From positions 155,584,051 through 155,648,050 of the forward strand of contig NC_134574.1 of the NCBI RefSeq assembly GCF_050947875.1: a stretch of DNA of 64,000 nt, in the 5' to 3' direction. This DNA is from Dermacentor variabilis. Its lineage: Eukaryota > Arthropoda > Arachnida > Ixodida > Ixodidae. The translations under genes and the position numbers were made by a program. Under the pieces are notes generated by a model. The model saw nothing but the letters and a program-made list of their open reading frames with translations, was not told the origin of the DNA and searched no databases. Positions 13,201-22,900 of this stretch are shown here, one piece after another. Within the stretch, counting starts at the first letter, position 1. Each line of letters starts with the position of its first letter.

Positions 13201-16200
13201 AATGTGGTCCCTGGAAAATCCTGCAGACAAAGAGAAGGCAGCAAGCGCACTCTTCAACCAGGTGCGCCGCCCGAGGGGAGAGCGACCAGGGTGTTGCGAA
13301 GGAGGCGACATGGAGCAAACGAACAAGGAACAAAGGGGGAAAAAAAAAATACAGCGGCAGTGTGCTGGCTCACCATGTGTGTGGGGGTTGCCTAGGCAAC
13401 GGAAAAGCCTGTTTCTCCGGCCGCTTGTCAGCGGCACACGGTCCGCATTGAATGTCTGTGCATTGTCGCTCTTTAGCTGTTCACTTTGTATGCAGAGAGT
13501 AAATACAGTCGCCGAGTGATTCTTTTTACGACATGGATGGGGTCGCAATAATAGTCTGAATGATCGGCCAGGCCAGAAAAACGAATTTCGAGGGTAAAAA
13601 TCAATTTTTTGTTTTTTACAGCTTCAGGACCACGGAAAAATTGGTTGAGGCCACGAGCACGTTTGCATTCGCCCGTCACGGTGCGAGTCTTTGTGAAGCA
13701 CAAACATCATGCATGCGACCTTGACTTCAGACGCTGTCATTTTGAATTCTGTCCTGCAAGTTCACAAGTTCGAAACATTGTCCACACGCAAGCTTTTGCC
13801 GTTCCTACCAGTATGCACACACAGAAACTATTTCTATGCGCACTTGCTGTAGTTGCCGGCTGATCGCCCGCGAACCCCACTTCACACATGCTACTGCCTG
13901 TGTGCATGATCTTGTGCCACATCGATGTGTATCCGTATTCGGGGAAAAGACGTATATCAAGGAGGAGCTTCTCTCAATGATATGCTGCCTGGCACTCCCA
14001 CTGGTTAGGGCTAACCAGCACCGTTTCGTTGGGAGTTGGCGGCCAAAGTTGCGGTTTGGCACGGAGTCCACAAAATGCTCTGCAGCGGCTGTATAGCGCT
14101 TGGAAAGCAGGGGAACCACCTCACCAGTGAAAGTGAGGGTACATCCCGGTCGTGTGCTTCGATTCCCAACAAAGGCGGCTGCTTGGTCTACATGTTGGTC
14201 TATGTGTGCACAGCCTTTGAAATATTGCTGTTTTGGTTGTGGTGCATAAATTAATGATTCCACCTATTTACATTATAAGCTGGTCTGTGGTGTATTGCTC
14301 AGTTTGTATTGCTCAGTATTGCCCAGTGAATGGTTGCTCAAGTACATCAAGGTCTTTCTCTTGACTGAGCTGGCCATTTTTTATTTCAAGCTGAATTAAT
14401 TTCATTGGCTCCGAACTTGTGCCATCAGTTGTACTGCAGCTGATTAATGGAGCACACATTATTACTGCTACTGCAGCGTTACCGACAATTGCAACGGCGT
14501 CGATGTGGACCCGCAAGGACATAAAGGAGTTCAAAGATGGCATCCGCAAGGAAGGCAGCAACGGAATCCTAAAGGTGAGGATTGTCACTTGTCCTTACGG
14601 CAGGAGTGGTTCACGTAGCTGGCCAGTTTATTTAATAGCGAGCTTATTTGTACAGTCGAACCCAGATATATAGAACTTGGGTATAGCAAATTATTGTGTA
14701 TAATGAACAGCTGTAAAATCCTCTCAAAAATTTTTTGTGTAAGACTTTCTTTTTATATAATGAATTATTGATACATCAAACTATTTCGCGATATCCTTCA
14801 GGTTCAATATATCCGAGTTCGACTTTATGTGTATCACCATTTTACGGAATGATGGAACGTAACAGATTTGGGCAGTAGTGCTTATAGAGTTATTTTGTGA
14901 CACCGAGTTGAACTAGAGCACACTGTCCATGTTCTGCTTAGCTGCTGGTGTATACAAAGGCATCAGTAGCAACAGTCGTTAACGCATTAAAACTTCTTTC
15001 TGGGCGAGTTGGTGCATACTTGACATGAAAACTGTTTACAGCGCAAACACATGCAACCACAAAGCATAAGGGACAGGGACGAAACAGTTGACCAGCGAGT
15101 TTAGATTCGACTACTGCTCGCTGCTATTATTGCAATTTGAGTGTTGCTCGCTCGTATTTCTGGGCACAAGTTTGCCCAATAAAGAGGTGCTTAACTCAGT
15201 CTTGTCAGTGCTGCATTTTGCTGCAGCGCTTGTGTCCTGTCCCTTATGCTTTGTGGTTGCATGTGTTTGCGCTGTAAACAGTTTTCATGTCAAGTCGTTA
15301 ACGCACACTGTAAAATACCGAGCATTGGCTCATACCACAATAAGCGCCCGCCTTGTACTTTTGAGCCATTTGAACAGAAGCAAAGTACACATCAAGTGCC
15401 CACAGCCCCCTATTTTAGCTAAATTGGGGGTGTTTGCTCTCAGATGTAGTAAGCGCCCTTCCCCAAGTTTTCCACAATTGTCTTATAATTTTTAGTGGCT
15501 GCTTGCTTGGTATGTTATGGTACCTTCCTTCTTTTTATTTTTTTCTTTGGCAAGAACACTCATAGAACACAAATATTTCTAATGCATTGTGGTTAGACAG
15601 AGGGTCACAGGATGTGTCTACCAGCACTGCTGCTGCCATCTACATCTGCGTATCTTTAAGGATTCCGTAAACAACCCATAAACGGGACAGGCTATACTCC
15701 CTTGCTGTGCTGCAGGTGGGTCATGGCGAAGTGGTGACCGTGCGTGTGCCGACGCATCCCAACGGCAACTGTCTCTTCTGGGAGTTCGCGACAGACAGCT
15801 ATGACCTGGGCTTTGGCATCTATTTTGAATGGACTGCCGAACCAGGCAACCAGATGTCTGTGCACGTCAGCGAGAGTGAAGAAGAAGACGAGGAGGAAGA
15901 AGGTAAGTGGCTCCAATCTTTTTGAAGAGAACTCACTTTATCACATTGTTGTGATGGCGAAAAATGCAGCACTGACAAGACTGAGTTAAGCACCTCTTTA
16001 TTGGGCAAACTTGTGCCCAGAAATACGAGCGAGCAACACTCAAATTGCAATAATAGCAGCGAGCAGTAGTCGAATCTAAACTCGCTGGTCAACTGTTTCC
16101 ACAATCTATACATGTACCGCTGTATATTCCAGAATCCAGAGCAATCGCTGGTGGTTGCGTACAGCACCAATCGTGTCTTGTGCGCATTCCGATTGGACTA

Positions 16201-19200
16201 GGCTCTTGCGCTATAGAATCGGCGACAGTATTGAACCACTTTTGGATTCAGTAGGGCACATCATGCACTGTATGATAATTGGGTAAAAGTGATCATCTGT
16301 TTATCATAAAGCATTATCTTGATGCTGCAATCAACATGAACATTAAACAAGTAAAAAATAAAATAAAGCAAGTCGAAAGTGTGCACTGAAGCACAGAATT
16401 CTTCCACGCAACTAAATTGTGACGTCAACCTGAACAAGTGCAACAAAAGTGCCCCAAGGCTTGATAGGTACAGTTTTTCGATGTCATGTATCCTTAAGCA
16501 CTAAGGCATTCTATTAGGAGAGATTTCAAAATCAAATATGAAATTAATGGCCCATGCCCCTGAAGATAAAGTGTGAAATATAGTGCACATGTAAAGAAAC
16601 GGAATTAACAAAAGTATGTCAAAATATGTACTTTCCAAGCTGCATGGTAAGTCGGAGCGATGCTAATAATGCATAGGTATATGCCAACTAGCCGTTACAT
16701 CAAGTTATATGGTGGAGTCAAGTACATCACAACATAAAGATAATTTAATCAAAAGTGATGCAGGAAAGGCAATAAAGTGGTGGTAACATTTAATTGCTCT
16801 ACAAAAATATGTAAACAACGGTTGTTTGTACAGGATGAAAGAAAAAGGAAGGTTTTCAGTTCCACCTGAAGCGTGAAGTAGTGGTGGAGATGGCTAACTG
16901 CATTATTACATTTACAGTTTGTACTTCTAACATAGTAGTAGTATTTTCAGAAGACATTCACAGTGTCACACAAGCTACTTTCCTCCAAGAACGACAGCTT
17001 CTACTTATCCTGTCTTTGACTGCTGCTGGCTCTACTTTTTGCATTGGTGCTGGCTGGTTAACTCGTGTGTGCGCAGCAACCATGGCCCCATCATAGAATA
17101 CAGGACTACCGCATGGTGCTCCCACTTCACAAGTGTCCTGGAGGCACAGTTTGGGCTCTGGTTTCTGCAAGTTTAAGGTCCTAGATTCGATAGTGGCAGG
17201 TGCTTTCTTTTTTTTTTCAATATTTTGTTAGCGTTTTACTTTATTGTTGACATAAAGACATGACCATAGTCATTACCATGGGGCTACCATAACAAAATCA
17301 AACTGCTCTGAATTAAGCTGAAAAGTTGCTGCATAGGGGCTTCTAGCTGCAACCCCGCTAATACAGTAGCCATTTTGGCAGGCAGAATGAATCCAGCCAC
17401 TATGTCATAAGTGCGTTGTGTTTTCTTGTGTGTGCCCATTGCACCAACACAGATTTAAAAGTTTGTTTAGCGTGGGGCAGAACTACAGTAGAACCCTGTT
17501 AGTACTTTTTTTTTAGGGGACCATGAAAAGAGAATGTGTGATCCAGGAAAAACTAACAGCTTGTGACAACATTACAGATGAGGAAAAAGAAATCTGCTAT
17601 TGAAAACCTGCTGTAAATAAAGCTCATTATTGCTGCGTGATGGTTAGATTGAATGTTAAACATTTTTCTTTTGCATTCACAACTGTTTGGGATTTCCATC
17701 AGCGCTGGATTTGAATGTTTGTTTGAATCAGCTTTTTTTTTTTTATCTTGCAATGGCAGCTCCTTTTAAGTTTTCGCTCAGCCATGTATATCGAAGTAAC
17801 TGTGCAAGGTACTACCATAAGCTGCAATAGTGACTGACAACGTGGGTGTGGGGGCAGTTGTTTGTGCAGTTGTTGTTTTGTTTTTGACGTCTTGAGCCAT
17901 ATTGAAATTGGTGTCAATGGCTGACGCTATCGCACAATGTGATTAGACATACGTGACTTAGGCTTCTATTTGTGACATAGCATTCTCAAGTTCCCGCACC
18001 GCTTGCACTGTGAATTGACCTTTCTTTTGCAACATGCACCAGTCAACATATGTATCGTCAATAGACGATGCTGCAATTGGTAGTGCAGCTTTTGGATGTA
18101 ACAAACGATGAAGGGAAGTATGATAAACGGAAAGCTAATGTATACATCCCTATGGGAACCAAACTGGACCACCGTTTGAAAGCGTAAGAGCTGGTAGAGA
18201 GCAACAAACAGGAACAAGTGATGGAACTGCTGCTACATTTGCTCCAAACTGCTACAAAGAGCAAATCTTGCTATATGTTGCTGCAAAAGCCTCACTTTGG
18301 CAACGATCACTTCATGCCTGATCCTGAGGGTCCTGTTGTGCATCTGGTGGTAATAATCAAGAAGGCAAAACCAGAACTTGCACATACTTCCATTGCTTCA
18401 TTATAGCCTATGTGTGGTGGCGCATCAGCATTTTCAGTTACGAATCTGCATACACATGTTGATTCATGAGAGCAACAAAGAGGGGGTACATCATGCCCGG
18501 CCTTGTAAGTGTGGCGGTTCAACTAAGCCACACTTCTCAGAGCTGCAAAAGGTCACCCACAAGCAACAGCAGCAGCGACTAAGTGTGGAAGTGTTAGTAG
18601 AGAGCACAAAATGCAAATGAAACTCGAGCGATTCCGATTTGCTTGGAAAAAAAGGCAAATGAAGAAAATCTTCATGATGAAATCAAATCAACAAAACAGG
18701 TGCTGAACTCCGAATCTTTATAGGGATGAAAAAATTTATGTTGTAATGCTGTATGCAAAATGAGATTCCACTTTCTGTACATCTGGTAATCTGTCATTTC
18801 TATATTGCAGCTGTCTTGTAAGCTACTTGCTAACTGGTGCAGTTCACAAGTTCGTAACTCATGACATCGCACCTTTAATTAAAGTTTTTGTTTTAGAATT
18901 CCTTTCTAGGTGCAAGTTAGTGCAATTTTTAAGAGTTGCAGAGCTTGTCTTATATAATGAATTTGTTTTGTATCATTTACTTTTTCAACATGCCTTGTTA
19001 CAAGAGCCAAATTGTCTCCCACAAAAGGAAAATCTTTGTTGCAAGAGCTGCTACAAGAAGCCTGTTCCAGTAATGAGGAAGGTATCAACAAGCTTCTGCC
19101 GTATATGCGATGTTTGAATTCGTCTGTGCGTTTCGAATGGCATGCGCGTGCTTGGAGCAAATCTGAGGCACTGATTCGCGCCCTCCATGCTGCAGAGGAG

Positions 19201-19434
19201 CGCTCTGCAGAAAGCGGAGACGTGGAGAAAGGCTCGCAGGGGGACCCCCACGGCTTGACCCACCAGTCGTCGATGAGCCTGGTGATTCCGGTGTTTCGCC
19301 GAGACTGTCACGAGGAGGTGTACGCTGGCAGCCACTTGTACCCTGGCCAGGGTGTCTACCTCCTCAAGTTCGACAACTCCTACTCCCTATGGCGCTCAAA
19401 GACCCTCTACTACCGCGTTTACTACACTCGATGA
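137..19434 (+). CDS. ACBD3: ACBD3/GCP60, Golgi resident acyl-CoA-binding and GOLD domain protein (5' partial)
   Basis: Eight exons join in phase: 137-278, 359-499, 2367-2480, 7578-7665, 10569-10800 (or 10791), 14477-14574, 15716-15902 and 19196-19434, ending in TGA. They give about 412 residues; the N-terminus, including the start of the acyl-CoA-binding domain, lies left of the window. Order of parts: end of the ACB domain ([19 protein letters not shown], then a conserved AW), a Glu/Arg/Gln-rich coiled coil, a Q-rich region ([14 protein letters not shown]), an acidic linker, a conserved SMWTR motif, and a C-terminal GOLD domain ending YYRVYYTR, the family's usual end. In animals ACBD3 is a Golgi membrane scaffold that binds giantin through GOLD and PI4KB through the Q region. 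Human ACBD3 is 528 aa, so roughly 100 residues are missing here. Introns reach 5 kb and are full of transposons. Identity is confident; the fifth exon's donor is ambiguous. Confidence 0.95.
359..499 (+). CDS. ACBD3: ACBD3 exon b: end of ACB domain and start of charged region
   Basis: The acceptor is ttaacag and the donor gtgaac. The exon starts with [18 protein letters not shown], the usual last ACB helix, and runs into a Lys/Glu-rich segment ending EEKERKR. The intron before it is only 80 bp, far shorter than the others. Confidence 0.92.
500..2366. other. ACBD3 intron between exons b and c
   Basis: Mostly AT-rich unique-looking sequence. It holds an old, 5'-truncated SINE-like copy at about 1201-1345 (listed separately). 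The short open frames in it show no recognisable domain. I see nothing else. Confidence 0.6.
1201..1345 (+). repeat. Diverged, 5'-truncated Ruka-like SINE fragment
   Basis: The order ttaggtgcatgttaaa, ctggtcaaaa, ccactctggcgttcctcac matches the 3' body of the intact SINE copies at 42.6 and 49.6 kb (ttaggtgcacgttaaa, gtggtcaaaa, ccactacggcgtgcctca), with many substitutions. The tRNA-like head is missing. No flanking duplication is visible, so this is an old insertion. Confidence 0.6.
2367..2480 (+). CDS. ACBD3: ACBD3 exon c: Glu/Arg/Gln coiled coil
   Basis: Acceptor ttctag, donor gtgagt. It encodes 37 residues made almost only of Glu, Arg, Gln and Leu (for example [17 protein letters not shown]), the charged coiled coil typical of ACBD3 between the ACB and Q regions. 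Confidence 0.9.
3785..4690. repeat. Dispersed CCAATTGG/CAGTTGG word-rich zone
   Basis: Two blocks (about 3785-3965 and 4545-4690) repeat variants of ccaattgg, cagttggt and ggcccaatt every 15-25 bases on both strands, separated by ordinary AT-rich sequence. The spacing is irregular, so it is a degenerate short-unit repeat rather than a clean satellite. One similar word (caactggacc) sits at the extreme left of the window. Confidence 0.5.
4822..5196 (-). mobile_element. LINE ORF2 C-terminal fragment (non-LTR retrotransposon)
   Basis: A 124-residue minus-strand reading frame carries [17 protein letters not shown], then a Cys/His cluster ([17 protein letters not shown]). This is the pattern of the Cys-rich C-terminal segment found after the reverse transcriptase in many arthropod LINEs. 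No reverse transcriptase core is present, so only the 3' end of the element survives, inside an ACBD3 intron and antisense to it. Confidence 0.6.
5200..6140. other. CpG-dense island inside ACBD3 intron
   Basis: About 0.9 kb stands out from AT-rich surroundings by dense CpG and many GCGC/CGCG words. Long open frames occur on both strands, as expected from GC-rich sequence, and none shows a recognisable domain. It abuts the LINE fragment at 4822-5196 on that element's 5' side, so it may be a LINE 5' region; an alternative promoter is the other possibility. Confidence 0.45.
7156..7204. repeat. AAAT microsatellite
   Basis: About twelve uninterrupted copies of the tetranucleotide taaa. It lies about 370 bp upstream of ACBD3 exon d. 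Confidence 0.95.
7578..7665 (+). CDS. ACBD3: ACBD3 exon d: start of Q-rich region
   Basis: Acceptor gctgcag, donor gtcagt. It encodes [20 protein letters not shown] followed by QQFPGNPEQ. The family shows the same arrangement (a QF..YA.QQ.PGN.EQ motif) at the start of the region that binds PI4KB in mammals. Confidence 0.92.
9059..9638 (-). mobile_element. Internally deleted mariner-type element (580 bp)
   Basis: The ends are imperfect inverted repeats: left gagggtgaatcaggaagcct and, on the other strand, aagggcaaattagaaagtct, both continuing in phase, bounded by TA. On the minus strand one frame resembles a mariner N-terminus ([20 protein letters not shown]). Another resembles the mariner C-terminus ([18 protein letters not shown], stop). 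The catalytic middle is missing and frames are broken, so it is a dead MITE-like derivative. Confidence 0.72.
9678..10065. repeat. Tandem repeat, about 2.9 units of 135 bp
   Basis: The word gattcca(g/a)aaaacataacac starts at 9678, 9813 and 9948, exactly 135 bp apart, and each unit continues with cagtgttttaattattaact and accaccaatataaa. Units differ at only a few positions. The last unit decays after about 115 bp. It lies in an ACBD3 intron just downstream of the mariner relic. Confidence 0.9.
10569..10800 (+). CDS. ACBD3: ACBD3 exon e: Q-rich region and acidic linker
   Basis: Acceptor tcttgcag. It begins [19 protein letters not shown], the most conserved stretch of the Q region, includes a run of six CAG codons, and ends in an acidic low-complexity linker ([14 protein letters not shown]). 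Two GT donors, after 10791 and after 10800, keep the same phase and differ by three residues (GGQ); I cannot choose between them from sequence. Confidence 0.9.
10801..14476. other. ACBD3 intron between exons e and f (3.7 kb)
   Basis: Contains the first copy of a 637-bp Harbinger-like non-autonomous element (11869-12505). Around 13050-13215 words of the type ccacttataacg/cagttataatgtgg suggest a further small inverted-repeat element whose limits I cannot fix. The 13.2-14.3 kb stretch shows nothing recognisable. Confidence 0.55.
11869..12505 (-). mobile_element. Harbinger-like non-autonomous element, copy 1 (637 bp)
   Basis: The termini tggcgtttttcactggtcga and the reverse complement of tcgaccagtgaaagacgcca are inverted repeats, flanked by TTA on both sides (11866-11868 and 12506-12508), a 3-bp duplication of the PIF/Harbinger type. 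Copy 2 at 52425-53062 has the same length within one base. A minus-strand remnant reads [17 protein letters not shown], like the acidic N-terminus of Harbinger transposases; the start codon and later frame are damaged in this copy. Confidence 0.72.
14477..14574 (+). CDS. ACBD3: ACBD3 exon f: linker before GOLD domain
   Basis: Acceptor ctactgcag, donor gtgagg. It encodes [20 protein letters not shown] and ends NGILK. The SMWTR..IK.FK motif is conserved in ACBD3 just before the GOLD domain. It joins the previous exon in phase 1. Confidence 0.9.
14652..14826. mobile_element. Small inverted-repeat element (about 175 bp)
   Basis: Left end cagtcgaacccagatatata and right end, reversed, aagtcgaactcggatatatt form imperfect inverted repeats around an AT-rich core. 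This end sequence recurs in ticks by recall. Related weak words (aacaaa, cggggttcgac) occur near 7420-7520 and 20930-21045. Confidence 0.55.
14987..15292. mobile_element. Foldback element with 60-bp perfect inverted repeats and 13-bp target duplication
   Basis: Positions 15018-15077 are the exact reverse complement of 15236-15295, judged base by base. The unit is bracketed by the 13-bp direct repeat AGTCGTTAACGCA (14974-14986 and 15293-15305). The core between the arms (15081-15219) recurs in inverted orientation at 15961-16099. No coding capacity of note and no poly-A end. The long duplication suggests target-primed insertion, although the fold suggests a DNA element, so its class is unclear. 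Confidence 0.75.
15716..15902 (+). CDS. ACBD3: ACBD3 exon g: first part of GOLD domain
   Basis: Acceptor gtgctgcag, donor gtaagt. It encodes [20 protein letters not shown] and [10 protein letters not shown], the first strands of the GOLD domain, then an acidic run ([10 protein letters not shown]). The exon lies between the two arms of a 139-bp inverted repeat (15081-15219 and 15961-16099). Confidence 0.95.
15961..16099 (-). repeat. Second copy of foldback core, inverted
   Basis: All 139 bases are the reverse complement of 15081-15219; I found no mismatch on reading. It lacks the 60-bp inverted ends of the first copy. It begins 59 bp after the donor of ACBD3 exon g. Confidence 0.88.
16100..19195. 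other. ACBD3 last intron, remaining sequence
   Basis: AT-rich, without a recognisable element beyond the inverted core at its start. A pyrimidine run (ctttcttttttttttc) near 17210 and a few short open frames carry no domain I know. Confidence 0.5.
19196..19434 (+). CDS. ACBD3: ACBD3 exon h: end of GOLD domain and stop
   Basis: Acceptor ccatgctgcag. After a variable acidic start it reads [20 protein letters not shown] and [14 protein letters not shown], and ends YYRVYYTR then TGA. These are the last strands of the GOLD domain, nearly invariant in the family. The phase (two bases completing a Glu codon) fits exon g. Confidence 0.95.
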
Positions 19435-19922
19435 GCCCCCTCACGCTGGCAGCCCACCACAAAGACGCAACCGTTGCCAAGTGCCCGTGCCGACAACCTG
19501 GGCAGCGTAATGAGCTAAAGTGTTAGAAATGTTTCAGCTGCATTTTTTTTTTTCGTTTCCTCCCCTCCTGTTTCATCTTGATGACAGAAATGGCATTGGA
19601 GGACTGTTTATAACATCCCACCACCATCTGTATATCACCCGAAAGAAGCAAATGATGAAACATTAACCGATGTTGCCTGTACAGGGTTTGCTGATTGCAT
19701 GCAAGTTCAGGATTTCGAAATTTGTTTTGGCTGACAGGGCAGGGTGAACTGGACTAGAAGAGCTTTCACCTCATGGCACAAACCAAAACACTGTCAGATA
19801 CGATTTATTCCATAGCCATGCGGCTTGGTGGGGCACTACTGGCTACAATAGAATATGAAAAAAATTGATTTTGCCAGCGATGGCCGAGCTGCAAGATGGA
19901 GAAAGTGCAGTGCCATTGAGCT

Positions 19923-19928
19923 AATAAA
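19923..19928 (+). terminator. Candidate ACBD3 polyadenylation signal
   Basis: AATAAA lies 489 bp after the ACBD3 stop codon. It is the first canonical hexamer downstream that I see, so it is the likeliest 3' end. Confidence 0.5.
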
Positions 19929-19929
19929 C

Positions 19930-22900
19930 ACCCAAAGCATGACAAAAGTTTATGCACAAAAAGAATGTAAATTATCTTTTCTCTGAAAGCTTTATTCTGC
20001 CCAAGAGAGACTCGTGGAAGGGTAAAATTTCAAATAAATGTGCTAGGGCTGATCAAGAAGCTTTATTTCTAGTTGACACTGTGCTTTTGTTTTCACTGAC
20101 ATGCTTTGGGAAAAACTTTTGTTTTTTGTGGAAGGATGGTTAAGTAGTCAAGTTGCTAGTGATCCAGTATAAGCGAAGTGCAAACAGATGACAACTAGGA
20201 ATGCGAGACCCCAAGCGTTGTTCTTGCATATCTTCCTAGTTGTGCATTTGCATGCATTTTCTGTCACGCTTCACTGAGGTATAGTGCCTCCAACAACATA
20301 ACAGCCGTGTGGGTAAGAGCAATGACTCATGGCTAATGCTCCTTATCTGCGTTCCCGCTGTTGTGCCAAGAGTCATGCAGCTTTGGATGTCATGGTAGTA
20401 AATATAATTGTGCCAGCTGGTGTGTGTGCAAATCAGGACAGTCCAGTTCCGCCACAGCACAGCCTAATCCGGTGCTTGTGTACACTTCATTTATATTTCC
20501 TTTAACGAAACAAAAAAGGTTCTCATTGACAAAGAAAATCAAAGGCAACATTTGTTCGTCTCGAGTCTTGCACCTAAGCGTCGATATGTGATGTCACGGG
20601 TTCCAAAGCCACTTTAACTGGAAAAGTGGTGCCTCTTTTGCCTGGCAGCTTATATGCCACACTTTCACCATGTGCCACTTCACCTTCCTGCTCACGTGGC
20701 GCAGTCATGTTGTGCCAGCAACACAACCGTACTGCTTCCGTACTGTTCCGTGCTGCATAGTTCATGCCAGGAGCCATATTCGCCAATGGTCACTTTCTGA
20801 TACTTTTGCTTGTCATGGCATCTAGCGCAATGCCTCTTTAGGACATTGAACATTTTGCCCACTAGCTGAGCTAACCAACATTCATTCACTATAGGCAGAA
20901 CTGTTGGGCCTCTAAATAATTAATGACCGGATATGATGTAAATCTCAAATGTTTCTCACAAATGTTGATATGTAACAAACAATTATGAGATGTCATTAAG
21001 GTACCTTTAGTGTAAAATGTGACCTTGTTGATAACGGGGTTCGACTAGGTTATCTTAAAAGTGACAGATCCAGATTATGACCCCCCCCCCCCATAAAAGA
21101 AAATAAAAATTGTATGCCAGCGCATCCCAGCATGCATACGTGCACGAACCCCAACAATGGTGCACAAGGTATGTGACTAAGGGGTAAGGTGGGGAACATT
21201 AAGGGTCCTTTGGCGGTGTAGCACAAAAGCACTGCTTTCTGTGGTTTTAAAAGTATGTGCACTAAATTCCTGCAATCTTGTTACCGCAGAGAGTTTGATT
21301 GTGAGCATAAGTTTGGTGCCATAAGCGGCTATGGGAAAACCATGCGCATACTTCCCAGCATTATGCAGTAGTATACAAAGAGATATATTATGGTTTTTCT
21401 GTGACAGGTTCATTACTGACAATTAAAAAGCCATCAGTCGGTCCTTTTTGATATTCTCTTGTAGTATGCACACTTGTGCCGTTAGGGGGGTGATGATGCG
21501 CAATGTTATGTTTATTTTGCCGCATTTCTTATGGTGCTCCCTGTTGCCCGCGTTCCCCAGCTTGTGTGCTAGTGCGTTTTGCGCTAGTGTATATGTGCAC
21601 TTCTCTTTTATCCCTTGTCATTACACCTGAAGTAGCAAGCCCAGCTCGTAGCTAGGCTAACCTTCTGCAGTTGTCATTGAATTAATCTCACTCTTGTGTG
21701 CGAGCTTTGTGACATACTGATCGATGTACAGTTTGCTTGTGATAAATTTTTGGAATAGGCAGGTTTTTCAGACAATTGGATAGGAAAAGTGGTGTGAATA
21801 ATGCAGCGTTGAGTGTTTTGAGGCCATTGGCCGAGGCTAGCAGTCTGGAATGATGCAGCAACAGGCTCACAAGACTGAAAATGTTAAATATGGCATCTTT
21901 TTGTTCGCTTCTGTGTGTATATGGGGCCCTATTAGCCCCCCTCCTCTATAATTCAGTGCTAATTAGACAATGGAACTCCCCCCCCCCCCCTAAAAAAAAA
22001 AAAAAAAACGCACATGCAACCTTTCAGCAACTGGTGCAAGCATGGTTGGGGGAAAACAAGTTAATCAGAATTGCATTTTCTGAACATAATTTCGTAGGCC
22101 TCTCTCGGAAGGAATAACTTGTGGCAGAAAGTTTTTTCGGTTTCTTCTCACAGGTGTAGAATGAAATGGGAGAAGCAGCAGCTGAGATATTGTTAAATCC
22201 AAGGCACAAGTAAGGCCAGTCTAATTTGCAGCCAAATCTCCACAAATGGCCGTGTAAGGGTAAACGCTGAAACTGTATATATCGCATCAAGTTCTTCATG
22301 TGTAGGTGTATTGTGCCTGCAAAATTAACATTGGCTGTGGCTTGGACACCACAGCCATTTCCTTGCTGCTTTGTGTACTGTTAAAATTTATGCTAGCAAG
22401 CTTTTTTTCTTTTGTTCAGCCGTCATACAAAGGCAGACAGTGGTGCTTCACAGGGCAGAGAGTAGAGCGAATGTTGTCGTTTCTTGTTTCGGTTATGTGC
22501 ACACTGGGTGATTAATTTGTTTATATACATAGTACTATGCTGTGCTATACATTGTGTATATAGGAGTACTATCTGGTATGTGTGATCCTTCTAGCTAAAG
22601 TGCTAGTTGATTTGCACTCAAAATTTCATGCACTGGTAGTATTTCGCAGTGCATGACGTTTAATTCTGTGTTCGGGAGCACTGTTCGCCAGCTTAGTTCG
22701 GAATAAATTCTAAGTACACGTTCCCTTGTGGCTATGTCAGACCAGAAACATAAAATGCAGGGAAAAGGGAATGTTGGCGCCAAATGTCGCTGTGAACGAA
22801 ACAAAGAGCGCCATGTTTCTAATAAACAGCGTCACTGTTCCATTGCAGCAAACCAGACAGTTGTTGTCTGTCTGCCATCCCCACAGATGAGGTGTACTTT

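Noticed and set aside
15088..15495. 135-codon frame in the ACBD3 intron
   Set aside because: It runs across the foldback element; the same peptide recurs on the opposite strand near 16.0 kb because the core is an inverted repeat.
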